Shown: one piece after another, positions 21,435 through 33,129 of the stretch
Position numbering within the stretch: position 1 is the first letter of the stretch
Layout of the letters: every line of letters starts with the position of its first letter
Source: Isoetes taiwanensis
Lineage: Eukaryota > Streptophyta > Lycopodiopsida > Isoetales > Isoetaceae
Direction of reading: 5' to 3'
Length of the DNA: 64,000 nt
NCBI GenBank assembly: GCA_021234155.1
Contig: JAJEKV010000096.1
Span: 2,293,678 to 2,357,677, forward strand
Program-made: the position numbers and the translations under genes
The notes under the pieces: generated by a model
The model's database searches: none
Seen by the model: the letters and a program-made list of their open reading frames with translations, nothing else
Told to the model about the DNA's origin: nothing

Positions 21435-23385
21435 GCCAAGTCACTTTACACCTCAGCTCATATGCCAAGTCACTTTACACCTCACCTCATGTGCCAAGTC
21501 ATCACACTCATCATCATTCTAGCCATCTCATGTCAAACTCCCATATGCAAATCAAAGTCCACATCAAAGCATCTAACTAGCATCATTGTTGCCACATCAC
21601 CATTGACACCTCATCACTCCACACTTGTCATACACATCATTTCCACGTCACTCAAAAATTTTGACTAGAAAGAATTTTCAAATTCAAGTTGGCTAACACG
21701 TCATCATTCCCATTGGCCACATCACACCACCTAGCCTTGTCATCATTTCCAAATGCCACATCATCCACTCCTTAGCTCCTTTTTTGCCAAATTCAAAAAA
21801 GCTCCATTGTGAGAAGAGATTCTAGAATCTTACAGGGTGCAAAAAAAGATTCCCTTAGGAAAAAAGAATTTTGAAAAAAGGCTTTATTTTGGGCATTTTA
21901 GATGCTTCCTAGGAAATCATGCCATAGGGCTTAGGGGTGCAAAAAATTTTCCTATCTACCCCCAAACCTAATTTCTCTTTCCAGCCAATCTCCCCATGCC
22001 GCGTGGAACATCCGGGCGTGTGGGGCGGTGGAGGTATCGGATCCCACGTGGATATTGCACGCAATAATCAGAAATAATGGATTTTCTTCTCGTTATATAC
22101 CTTGGTCGCCAATTCCTATTCGAGCCTGTGGGATATTTCGCCTAAACCCATATGAACCCTAAATCCGGTAAACGCCAAGATCTGTTTAATTCGGCCTAAC
22201 AAACCAGTAAATCATGACTAAAACTGGCCGAATCACCGTGTTTAATGCCAAGAATGCTTATGGAGCACTAAAAGACAGAAGATTAAAGGGAAATGATCAA
22301 GATCTCAACGGAACAGAGCGTTTTCAAAAGGGGCTTTTCTGCACAGAAGAAATTTGAGGGCTTTGAGGCAAAGAAGTGTTTTCTGGCTTTGAAGAAGGAC
22401 CGGCTTGATGATCCTGAGCTTGATTCTGACCTCCAATGTTTACCTATGATCCAGATTATTGACTCAATTTTCTGAATCGTCTGAATGTATACCTATTTGA
22501 TCCTGTGCCCAAGACCACGAGCTTGGGATATTACTTTGTATCTCTTGAGTGTTTGATTTAATTGAAAATCCGACCTTTGTAGTAATCTGTTTGTGTTGCA
22601 TTGAGACTCATTCCCATAAGCAAATGATCATCAGAGGCTAGGCGTCTTGTGTTTGTCCAAATTGTCAAATATGAGTGGTCTGCCTATGTAGCATGTCCTT
22701 GGAAAGGGCAAAAGCCAAATTCCTGTCAAGACAAAATTAAAATACCATTTTGAGCCGATATCTTCAGATCCAATTGTATTGCATTGAGCATAGTAGAATA
22801 ATTGTTTGAGCATCAATCTTGCCAAGCTGAATATGTTGATCAAGGCAATGCTGGACACGCGTGCAATCCTTCATTAGAAAGTATCTTCTTTCAACATTGT
22901 TCATTTCTTATAGTCCTAAGCAGAAAATCATCAAAAGAAAAATTTAGGTTCCCTTTTTGGCAAAAAGGAGATTTGGCCCCTATTGTGCAGACAAATATGA
23001 GCAGAATAGAGTTGGTAACTCCAGAAAATTCCTTGTCAATATCAAGTTTCAAATTTTAGCTCTCTGCCAGGGATATTGACCAAAAATTGACTGGGTCAGT
23101 GATCTAATTTTGGCCTATATAACATAGTCAGACCTCACTGAGTTTTTGCAGTCTGTTAGTATCAAGTGTTGAGCATCTTGAGGAGAGAGATCCATATCCA
23201 TAGCTTTATAGATCATACTCTGCAAGTTATTTTGTGCAGCAGACTTTTTGGCCTTCAGGGAAATATACTCCTAGTGAACTTTTGTGCACTATTTCTGGAA
23301 TCTTTGCATTCAGAGTTGTTGCCTCAAGCAACCTGGAGGTTCTAAACCACTGAGGTTGAAGGTTTTGCCAGGAACACCTTCAACA

Positions 23386-23390
23386 GTCCT
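23386..23390. repeat. Target site duplication, right (GTCCT)
   Basis: Exact match to 10970-10974; proves that the whole 10975-23385 block entered as one element. Confidence 0.92.
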
Positions 23391-24200
23391 CCAGTGCTAG
23401 ACGTGGGCTGGAGGTATGCGCATACGAGGTTCACCCCACCACTCCCACTATAGGGCTTGGAATGTAAGCTGACTGGGTATTATTTTGATAACAGGGCCTG
23501 CATGTAGGCTGCCGAAGCTTCCCACTATCCCAGTGCATCATGATGGTTTAGTATTTTGGCTATCTTCATTGCTTTTGATGCTCATGTGTTGAATTGCATT
23601 GGTCATATTGTCATTGCTATCACTGATTTCATATAGGATCTTGTGTCTTTGAATTGCTTATGTTCTTGTTATCCAAGATTCTAGAGTGTTTCCATGCATG
23701 CAGTGGCAGCCAGGGATCCCCATTTAATCACAAGGATAAATTCCATTGAGTGCATGTGCAGTGAATCTGCAAGACAGTGGTCAAGTTGATGGCAGCCATG
23801 TAGCGGGGATCATTGTTGAATTTTAGAGCTAGAAGATTCTGGACTGAGTTGCTACGTTGTATTGTATATGTATTGTCCTCTAGATTTATGTTGTATTTGA
23901 TGTTTATTGAAAATATAGGAATAGTTTAAGCTTCAACTGCAAAGGAAGATTCAATTCTTCACCAATATCATAACAACCTAGAATTAGATCCTGAGTTGCC
24001 AGGAGGGTCAACTCAGCAGGCTCGTTGCATCAGGGGTTCATGAGCATGACATACTGGCACATATCCAAACCATAGGGGAAGGAATAGATCCAACAGGCAA
24101 AGACTAAGGCAGGTTTATAGTGGTTTCATTATGGAGATCGTTGTACAAGCTTCTTTTTTCGTTTTCGTGTAGCTAAGCAGCATCGTATGACATCATCCAT
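23391..24200. other. Right host flank, nothing firmly recognised
   Basis: There is no gene. AGCGGGGATCATTGTTGAATTT (in part, around 23797-23818) resembles the junction of a polypurine tract with an LTR start, so a decayed solo LTR may begin near 23812. This is weak. Confidence 0.3.
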
Positions 24201-25720
24201 GTGTTCATTGTGTCTATAGGTATCAAGCAACATCTGCATCATCACTTTCAGGCATCTTTTGTTGAGAGACATCTGCCTTTTCAGTCAGAAGTGCATGACA
24301 CAATTTTCTCTAGGATTTCTCCTATCTTTTTTGAAGAGCAACATCTATCAGCAGAGGCAGTTTTAAGTGTTGCTCATCTGGGTTCGATAGTTTTTGAACT
24401 TAAAACTGGGAAGTGCCCAGGGTTGGATATGTCAATTGAGTTTTTCTCAAGAATGTTTGGAGTGGTTGGAGCCAGATATATTTGACGCTTTTGCGACTCT
24501 CGTCCATCTACTGCCTTGGATAGAGTTGTGGATACAAGTGCCATCTTGCAAATCCCAACGATCAAAGATCCCCAAACTATTTCAGATTGGCGACCAATCA
24601 CTTTATTATCATCGATATATACAATATTTGCCAAGGCATTTCTAGAGAGGGTGAAGGATATTTTGGCTGCATCTATTTCTACAATTTAATCAAAATTTCT
24701 TTGAAGAAGATGCATTCTTATAATGTGACTGCGGTATATGAGGGGATGTATTGGGCATGGCGAGAAAATCATCATGTTGTGTATCTTAAACCTGACTTGT
24801 GAGGGCATATGGCAATGTTAACTGGGAATTCGTATGCTTGTGATTGCTAAGATTGAGATTCCAGTAGCAATTCACGTCAGATGTCATGAAGCTGCATTCG
24901 GGCTGTTGTTCTCGTTCACGGTGAGCCATCAGAGGTTTTCCCACTTGGTCGTGATATTTATTAGGAATGCCCTTTAACACCACAATTTTTCATAATCGTT
25001 GTAGAGACTTTATCCCAATTATTTGTTGTTGTGACAATGGAGAAGCTCCTCCAAAATCTCGCTATGGAGAATGGTAAGGATGAAGTTTGTAATCAATATG
25101 CAAATGACACGTTTCTTTTTCTGGTCACTAACTCTGAGAACTTCAAGCTGCAAAATTACTTTTAGATACATTATCATTAACTTTCGGTGTATTGGTGGGT
25201 TGGCAAAAGTGTACGGTTTTATGGGTGTTGGACACTCCCATTTCGAAATGTATTCATGATTATCCATGAAATCTTCTTGCTCATGGACAGGCCACCCAAC
25301 TATTTGGAATTCCTCTAGGCATTCGTATTAGTGTAGGAGCATCATGGAAAGAAATTATTAAGGGTTTTAAGAAACACATATTTTGGTAGTCAACTACAAA
25401 GTTCTCTCTTGCTGGTTGCATTGTAGTGGCCAAATCAGTTCTCTGTAGTACCCATGTTCATATGGCTTTCTTGCTGCTAGCCCCACAAGGCAAAGTACAT
25501 TAGCTCATTGTAATAGTCTAAAACTTCATATGGGCTAATACTAAGGAGGGTATAGTTAAAGTGGCATGGTTTAAATGCATCCTCCCCAAGTGGACAGGTG
25601 GTGCGAGGTATGATGGACATCTTATTGCAGAGTAGGATCCTCTTCTCAAAATTCAGTTGGAGGCTCTTGGGCTCTTAACACAAATGCATATTAAATAGGA
25701 GCAAATCATCTAAATGGGAG
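24201..25720 (+). mobile_element. LINE ORF2 reverse transcriptase remnant
   Basis: Read with many frame changes: VFELKTGKCPGLDMSIEFF (the GKAPGPDG entry motif), then SDWRPITLLSSIYTIFAKAF (RPISLL motif), then a weak palm where the YADD box reads MQMTRFFF, then sequence like the thumb (LGIRISVGASWKEI). No catalytic box survives. Both ends fade out, so it is an old 5'- and 3'-truncated copy of the plant L1 type with a C-terminal zinc domain. Confidence 0.75.
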
Positions 25721-26220
25721 TACAAAGGAATATTCCCCAAAGATTCCTTTTTTAAGGGCTAAATTGAGGTAAAAAAACAAAAGACATAGAAGTGTACCCA
25801 CTGGGGCAAAAAAAGAAAAGAAAAAGAAAAAAAAACCTATTTTCTCATTTTTTCCAACCAATTAGAATTTTTCCTTATGTTTTTTTTAGAGACAACTCCT
25901 GTTTTAAGAGAATGCAACTTTTAACCGAAAATAGAAATGAAGTAGTAATCGAAATTGTAGTATATTTAAAACTTGAAGATAAAATCTTGATATTCACATA
26001 TAAAATTTACAGTATTTTTAAAATACCCAGTTATGTGCAAAAGTGTGAGGGGTGATGAGAGAAGGATCAAGCATGAAAAATAATGATTAGAGTGCTTTGA
26101 TTTAAAAAAGCCAATAAATAATCAATTTTCCATGTATCTTAGAATCTAGCAAAATTCTCTTGTTTAAATAGTGGAGAGGAGCGAAAAAGGGATACTGTGT
26201 TCGAAACATCAAACACTTTT
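25721..26220. other. AT-rich intergenic DNA
   Basis: Nothing coding is recognised; an A-rich stretch (about 25806-25835) is present. Confidence 0.4.
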
Positions 26221-26222
26221 TG

Positions 26223-26559
26223 TATTCTAGAATGCAATTGCTATTCCAGAATAGCAAAAAGGAAAAAAATATCAAACTATATTCCAAAATACACTTCCTA
26301 TTCTGGAATAGCGAAAGATAAATAAAGCAACATTAAATAGGCTTTTAGGCTTTCTCAATGACCTTGCAAATTTTTTTGTTTTTTTCAATTATTTGAATGA
26401 CCTTTAGATTTTATTTATTTTTTCTTTGGGATACAAGAACATAGTTCTAAATAATAAAGAGATTTCCTTTGTTTGTTTTGTGGAGACCAGGGATACTGGA
26501 TCATAGGCCAAAAAGAAATAGGAAAATATGTTATGGAATACACTTTGTATTCCAGAATA
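26223..26559. repeat. Cluster of the palindrome CTATTCCAGAATAG, first group
   Basis: Copies or variants at 26223-26233 (TATTCTAGAAT), 26241-26254 (CTATTCCAGAATAG), 26280-26291, 26298-26311 (CTATTCTGGAATAG) and 26548-26559 (TATTCCAGAATA). Each is its own reverse complement or nearly so. Confidence 0.75.
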
Positions 26560-28780
26560 GGATTTTGTTTACAACGGGAGTGGGGGCGATTTTTTTTTTC
26601 TGCCTCCTCTGGTTTGATCTGGCGATAGTCCTACTTGGTGATCTATTGCGGCCCCAGATTGTTGTTTTGAAATCCTGGCTACTGATGGCGGCTCTGGTAT
26701 GAGCACTGGTTGCCTTGAGCAGGTTCAAGAACTTGATTTAAGTTAGGGTAAAGAACTCGATGTGCAAATAATTCTGGCTCTGGTGGTCCGACCACCATAT
26801 GCATGTGAAGTCTGTTGTGGTGCTATGGCATGTGAAGTATGCTGGCTTTGCTGGCTATGGCATTTGATTATGCTGGCTACGCTGCTCTTCAAAATTTCAG
26901 AATGACATCCGAACTACTCCTGCCTATAAGCACCAAGCTCGAAGAATCATCAAGATTCGTAGCTTCATGAATTCAAAATTTAGCATCAGATGTTTATCCA
27001 ACCATCAAGTGTGAAAGGGAAAGCTCTGTAGTTCAATTAAGTTAGTACCAGAGTGGGGGCAGTTACTCAAGAAGTTTGAAATTCAACGATGTCAAATATG
27101 TAGGAAGATGTATTATTGATGCGGATATTTATTTGAGACATACAATCTAAGTCTTCAGTTTTAAGCAGCATAACATTGTGTTTCATATATTGGCTCTTTG
27201 CCTTGCAGCTACCAACACACAAAATATCATAAACGCAAGTATTAATTTCATCTGTGGCTTGTCTAGTTTGGAAATCAGCTAATGAATGTTCTTGTTTATT
27301 GTCAAAAACAAAGAATCAGTGGGCAAGAGATGATCCAACATTTTTGGTGATTATTGATCTATTGCTTGTTGTTGCTGCATCTGCTTATTGTGCAGCGTGG
27401 TAAAGGAAAGATCATCAATAGGACAGCTTTGCACTGGGCAACTACATTAAAGTGAAAAAGAATTGTGAGTATATTGTGCAGTACTAAAGAGTTTTCAGAG
27501 GTTGGACCTACTAAAGATGCAGGAGGCATTGGTGGAGCATTTAAATTATGGCATGATTACATAGCGTCATTGCATAGTAATTTACACTAGTAACCTTTAT
27601 TTCCATGACCACAAGATGTCGATGAATATGACCTTGTTGGTCATGTGGATATATACTCCGCTTGGAAAATCTACTTTTTGGGAGGCCTAAAGCTTACTTG
27701 TAATAATGTGCTAGTGTTAATTGGTTACAATGTAAATTATTTATTTCTGACAACATATTTTTGTTGTTGCAACCATAGCTGCCTATACTACTGTCTATTT
27801 TAATATCATTTCTTGGATCTAAGGAGGCATCTTCTGAAGCAAATTATCATTTCTTGGATCTAAGAAAGCATTTTCTACAATTTCTTGTATCGTTTTGGCA
27901 AATCAAAATGGGAAACCGACTTTCTAGGGCATGATCAAATTAAAGTACGATAACAAGACAATGTTGTACATCTACATGACCAAATTGTATACAAAAGTAA
28001 GAATAATTGTAACATGGGGCATCAAATCAAATAAGGCACCAAATAAGCCAGGTTATGATGTCTTCATATGTGGCCTTAGTCTAATTGAGTATTTGGGGCC
28101 TTCTATAACATGTACACACCACACTCTTAAGTCGATATCATCTTCTCAATATGCAGGAAAAACACATGTCGATTGTGGCAGTGAGAATTTGGGATTTTCC
28201 AAACCAGACAAAACTCGTGTCTAACAATATTATTTTTTCTTCTTGCAAAATATTAGTCTATTACTTAGTGAAGACTACGTGTAAATGATCGTGAGATGTA
28301 CACTTCAACTACCATATAAAACTGTGTTTCCGATTGTTGCTTAATTGGCAACTACCATATAAAATTGTGTTTTCTATCATTGCTTAATTGACCCAGTTAA
28401 ATCCTTAAAATAACAACAATTACCCAAAGTAAAAGCTCGGTCAATCAATGGCATCAAAGGTATTAATCATTCAGGCATAATAAAGGAAGCTTCATCCTTG
28501 GTCCATGCATGAGTATTAAAAGGTTTTTGAATAGTTACTCGGTTAAACATTGTTTGTATATTCTATTTTGTCATACTTTTACTAGAATTTCAATACTTGT
28601 TTATTTTAACTTGCCATACTTTTATAAGGACTTCGAAAGGCAGTTACTGTGCAAACCTTTGCCTCTAATTCCATATTTAAGCAACATTTGGCATGTCTGT
28701 AATAATTTAAACACAAGGTGTAGTACAATTTGATTCAAAATATGGCTCCTTATTTGTAGTTCGAAATAACATTAAAGTGC
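26560..28780. other. Intergenic DNA, no gene recognised
   Basis: Open frames are short and unlike any family I know; the longest (27931-28224, 97 codons) has no recognisable motif. Confidence 0.4.
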
Positions 28781-28786
28781 AAGATC

Positions 28787-28894
28787 CTATTCCGGAATAG
28801 CATAAGAGTGCACCTTTGTATTCCGAAATACAGTAAGGATGCAAGGTTCTATTCCGGAATAGCAAAAGGTGTGCAAGGTTCTATTCTGAAATAG
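28787..28894. repeat. Cluster of the palindrome CTATTCCGGAATAG, second group
   Basis: Copies at 28787-28800, 28819-28831 (GTATTCCGAAATAC-like), 28849-28862 and 28881-28894, spaced about 30 bp and separated by related AAGRTGCAAGGTT-type spacers, so this group is a degenerate tandem array. Confidence 0.75.
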
Positions 28895-29339
28895 CATAAG
28901 AGGGCATGGGCAACCTCTCTAAACAGATTGGCATGCCACAAAACTTTATGTTTGCTTCTTTTGCGCACCTTATAATCTAACCTTTGATCAGATCTTGCAC
29001 TTTCTGTTTAATGTTCGTAATTTAACCTATGATCTATTACAAATTCAACCTCTTTTTGTCGCATGATCATAATAACCCGGTGGAAAAAAATAAAAATGTA
29101 GTTGAAATAGCATATACTAAATCATAATAACCATAATGTTTTGAACTTAACCTCTAAAATTGCCATTTCAAATGGTTGACAAGCTAATGCAGTGGTAAAA
29201 GTTTTTTTGGGGGCTAAAATAACACATATTAAATTGTAATTACGATGAATGTTTGGACTTAACCCACAAAATGGCCATTTCAAATAATTAATATATTTTT
29301 TAAAGGGAATCTTCAAACGGGAGTGTTGCAACACTCTCG

Positions 29340-30568
29340 TTTAATATGCAACCTTGTTTCTTGGATAGCGAAGACAACTCTCATGGTCTACATCTTCTTA
29401 AACAATCTCCTTATCATTGTATTCCTAAAGGCAAGAAGGCAGTCAAACCAGTTTTTCTTTGGGCTCTATTTCACCCTCTTGAAACTTTTCCAAATGATTC
29501 TTCTTCCCTACGAGGATTATTAGCAGTATGGGATGCAGTCAGACATCTATTTTGGCCGTGTCCTTCCATCCATGCTCTACTAGATATTTTGTGGTGGTGG
29601 GTTCCATTGCCACCAAGCCTTCTAGCACCTTCACTTGCTGTATCAATTCATCCTCCTATACAAAGATGATCGGTCCTAGTAGGTAATGTCTTTAGTCTTT
29701 AGTCGAGCACTACTCGCCTCTTGTAATGGTCTGTATTGCAAGCAATATATTCTCACTCTCACATTGGGATGTAACTGTATTGGAGAAGGTAGCAAAAAAC
29801 TTGTCTCTTATGGTGAAAGTTGATGCCATGGAAAGGGTCCCATGGGACTGTCACGAGGATATTCACAAAGGCCAGCATTTTGTGTGCTCCATATATCGTA
29901 TCCTCTTAGCTCCATGACATCTCCTACTGCAGATCCCAGAACCTATGTGGGCTCGTACACGGCGCTGGCTCTGGGATAAGTTGCTCCATCATAAAGTTTA
30001 TGTACTTTGGAGGCAAGGTTTACATAGGTGTTTGCATGTAAATGCCTCAACCGACATTAGTATGATTCTTGTTCTCTGCAGTATACCATATTTGACTTTT
30101 AGATGTCAAAACACTTGAGCATTGCCTTCTTTGAAGTGCAACCAATATAATCCTGGCTATAACAATACACTTGATAGCCAATCTGTTCTCTTGACGTCCT
30201 ACCCAGATGGGCCTCTGCTAAGTAGAAAGCATTTCATATAGTCTAATTGGCTACCATGGGCAATCTGGAAGCGCAGTAGACTGCACATTTTCCAAGGCAT
30301 TTGTTCATATGCTTGTATTGTTATTGCTATAGCCCAGGCTAAGATACTGATGGATTCCTCGAGCAAGAAGTGAAGGACCATATTTGGACTCGGTAACTTC
30401 AAATTGATTCTTATCATTAATCTCCCATGTTGGATTAAGTACATAATGCTTCAGGCTCATGTTTTAGGAGCATTTTCTTGTGCTTCTACAACTAGATGAG
30501 ATACATACATCTTGTAACATTTACTTTTGTTTAATAAACTTTTCTTCATCCTTCCAAAGAAAAAAAAC
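29340..30568 (+). mobile_element. LINE ORF2 C-terminal part with 3' end
   Basis: RGLLAVWDAVRHLFWPCPS (about 29510-29570) aligns by eye with the LINE piece at 38.9 kb, and further on RWLWDKLLHHKVYVLW marks the reverse-transcriptase zinc-binding domain (about 29960-30020). The frame is broken several times. The 3' end appears to be at the A-rich run 30558-30568 after TTTAATAAACTTTTC. 5'-truncated. Confidence 0.7.
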
Positions 30569-30780
30569 AAATTCGATGATGAAGAAGTGCAATGTGAATG
30601 CCATATGGAAGGGAAACAAAACAAAAAACGTACTGTTCCAGTTATAAATGAAGGCATTCAAGTTGAACAATTACCGAAGGAGCAGAAAAGAAGGAGACGA
30701 AAGTTGAGAAACCCAGAGAAGAATGGATATGAATCCCTTAAGTATGGACACGTTGAAGATGGCAGAAGTAAAAGGGTGAA

Positions 30781-31041
30781 AGCATGTTAGGGCCTACATA
30801 AAAAATTACCAAAAAGGTACTTTTTTGTGTACTTCTGTGCAAGTACATAATTGTATTTTAAAGTACCTAGACTACAAGATTGACTAAAAGAAATTGTGTT
30901 ATGTTCAAGAGTAGTAGTACATACATGTTGTAAGGTACTTTGTGATCTCAAGAAGATGTTAAGAACTCAAATATACCATCATCTTTGACTACCCAGAGTA
31001 TTTTCCAGGTAGTTTCCAAAACATGTAGGCCCTAACATGCT
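30781..31041. mobile_element. Short MITE with 19-bp perfect terminal inverted repeats
   Basis: AGCATGTTAGGGCCTACAT at 30781-30799 is the exact reverse complement of 31023-31041. The 223-bp interior is AT-rich and non-coding. No direct target duplication is evident. The GGGCCT core beside TTA/TAA recalls PIF/Harbinger-type MITEs, but the class is not settled. Confidence 0.75.
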
Positions 31042-31254
31042 CTTACCCAAAAGATTGACTCATGAAAACATAGACATTGCCAATGCAATGTAATATTAGA
31101 ACTAGAAGTATCTCAAAGCTATAAAGAAGCAATATGCTATGAAAATGCAAAAAAATAGAATAATGCAATGTCATAAGAGATGCTTATGAAATCGCGCCAC
31201 AAACCTGCAGGTAAAAATATAGTTTGTTAATAAATGGATCTAAAAAAGGGGAGC

Positions 31255-32240
31255 TGATGGAGAATTGAATTGATTTTATCATCCACGGAGACCATGAGGT
31301 ATATGGGACTCAATACAAGAAAGAAAGAGCAGAGGAATCCCAATACCTTCGAGGGAAAACCTTTACAGTAATAGACTCGTCTATAAGTTCTATATCATGA
31401 CATATCAATGTGATGAGGTAACATGTAGGATGGTTTCATCTCGCCTATGAGAACCTCTACTATAAAGGATGATAATACCATTATTGTAGGCATTTGCAAG
31501 AGCACATGTAATGTGGCCGATTAGATGTAATCAAGTTAGCATATCGTGCTCAGGTAGTCGCAAACGTTGGGCAAATATGAAGATTATGGGCATTCTTATT
31601 TATAGCTCTCATCTGGCAATATTGACATATTGTGAGGCATGACATAGACCATGTTATTATTACTCTTCAATGCTTATGGTCCTATCTAGTTGTTTCTTTT
31701 CTGAAGCGGTGTGCACAAGTGGAAATGGATGCAATTATTCATCGTCTCTTCATGGGCAAATGTGATAATGTGTACAGTTGTGGGACAAAACAAGTTTTCG
31801 TTTATGTAGTGTGTTGTTTTGACCTTTCCCAAAGCAGTGGGCGAGAATTAAGAGAGAGAAAGAAGTTTGTTGGGATGACTATATAGTAGAAAATGACAAG
31901 ATTTGAAAGGCATTCTAAAGCTTACCAAGGAAGCATCAAAAAAAAAAAAAAAAATCCTTCAAATGAGTGTGATATTCATTATTCTGCATATGCATGTATC
32001 CATGCACCTATGTTTACCACCTTATAGCAAATTATAGAGGATATTTTGTTTCAAAGCGGCATCCTGCAAAGGCAAGAATCATGTTTCTTGGAGGAGGATT
32101 GGACACAATACTGTTCTAAGAATTCGAGTTAGAAAGGCTCTTTGGACTCATTCTAAATCTTCGCAAGTGGCAAGGGATATCACTGGCCCTATACTTCCCT
32201 CCATATAAAGGAGCTGGTTTAAATGGCATAAAGTGCGTTC
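31255..32240 (-). mobile_element. Degraded LINE 3' part, same family as 35.0-37.1 kb
   Basis: The stretch TTTTATCATCCACGGAGACC (31277 on) matches TTTTATCGTCCACTGAGACC at 35049, the 3' end of the LINE at 35 kb. Similarity continues through 31640-31890 (against 35430-35600) and 32040-32230 (against 35895-36060 and 1-150). No frame is open on the LINE strand. This and the block at 33.1-35.0 kb are probably one old element opened by insertions. Confidence 0.65.
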
Positions 32241-32839
32241 CAATTTGAGATCACTCATTGTTAGCTACAGGCTATAACCAAATAGCCAAATTTCATAATA
32301 GCCAAACCTCAGCCACCAATAGTATAGCATATGCCAAAAATACACAATCTTAGTCACTACCTTGGAAACCCTAATTTTGAAATACCCAGCGTACAAAAAT
32401 ACCACAAACCCTAATCTAAATGGCAATATACACCATAATTGTCCCTAGATAGTTGTATAAATTGAATATTTATATAGTGGGCGCATTGCTCATTGAATAA
32501 ATACACTACAACGAGTACAATAACCATTGAATATATGTATAGCTATACATATTAATTCTTTTATCCCAATTTTTGCATATATCTTTGAAAATACATTTAA
32601 TACATACATTCCAAATCGTTAAAAACATTGTTTAACATTCCAACGTATAAAAAACATTGAAACTTCTAAGATAGAACATACCAAGTATTTCCCAAACAAA
32701 CCATTGCCTAAAAGCCAATTGCTAGATATTGCCATGTTCAACAACCCTAAATTTAAAATACCCATCGTATAGTAATACCCCCAAACTACTTAATATTGTA
32801 GAACATATGATTTTATCAAAAATAAATTCCAAAATAACA
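32241..32839. other. AT-rich DNA with CATA/CCCTAA-rich degenerate repeats
   Basis: Two loosely similar stretches (about 32340-32420 and 32735-32800) share AACCCTAA, AAATACCC and ATTGCC words. No gene is seen. Confidence 0.35.
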
Positions 32840-33061
32840 ACTCTAACAAACTATGTTAAACTGCCATACCCAAGGTCACGGGTTCAACGCCTCGTTGTGA
32901 AAGTGGCCATGCAATGTAAAGTTGGTGGGGGAAGGACCCACTTCAGCAATGTAAAGTGGTGGGGGCAGGACCCATCTGGGTGTGTTGTAAAGTGTCACAT
33001 GTCCGATAGGACGCTGCCTTGTGGCGTGACGTTAAAATCTCTTCTTCTTCTTCTTCTTCTC
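32840..33061 (+). mobile_element. tRNA-derived SINE
   Basis: A pol III B-box GGTCACGGGTTCAACGCC (32873-32890) is preceded by a degenerate A-box-like stretch (TAACAAACTATGTTAAAC). An internal tandem pair follows (GCAATGTAAAGT with GGTGGGGG and AGGACCCA, twice), and the element ends in a (TTC)7 tail at about 33040-33060. The layout of tRNA-like head, unrelated body and short simple tail is typical of plant SINEs. The target duplication could not be read. Confidence 0.75.
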
Positions 33062-33129
33062 AAATCTTCGAAAAATTAGGCCATGACCCCCACTTTGCAA
33101 GATAATAGTGATAATGAACCCCACTCTAA

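Larger units (their letters stand above)
19176..23385 (+). mobile_element. 3' long terminal repeat, carrying a 1.74-kb insert
   Basis: 19176-19691 matches 10975-11488, and 21435-23385 matches 11574-13511. Between them 85 bp of LTR (11489-11573 in the 5' copy) are replaced by 19692-21434. The LTR ends CAACA and is followed by the GTCCT target duplication. Confidence 0.92.

Noticed and set aside
29122..29334. 70-codon minus-strand frame
   Set aside because: AT-rich, no motif, next to a LINE on the other strand.
31632..31886. 84-codon plus-strand frame that at first looked like a LINE or enzyme fragment
   Set aside because: Nucleotide similarity to 35430-35600 shows it is the antisense of the minus-strand LINE C-terminal region.
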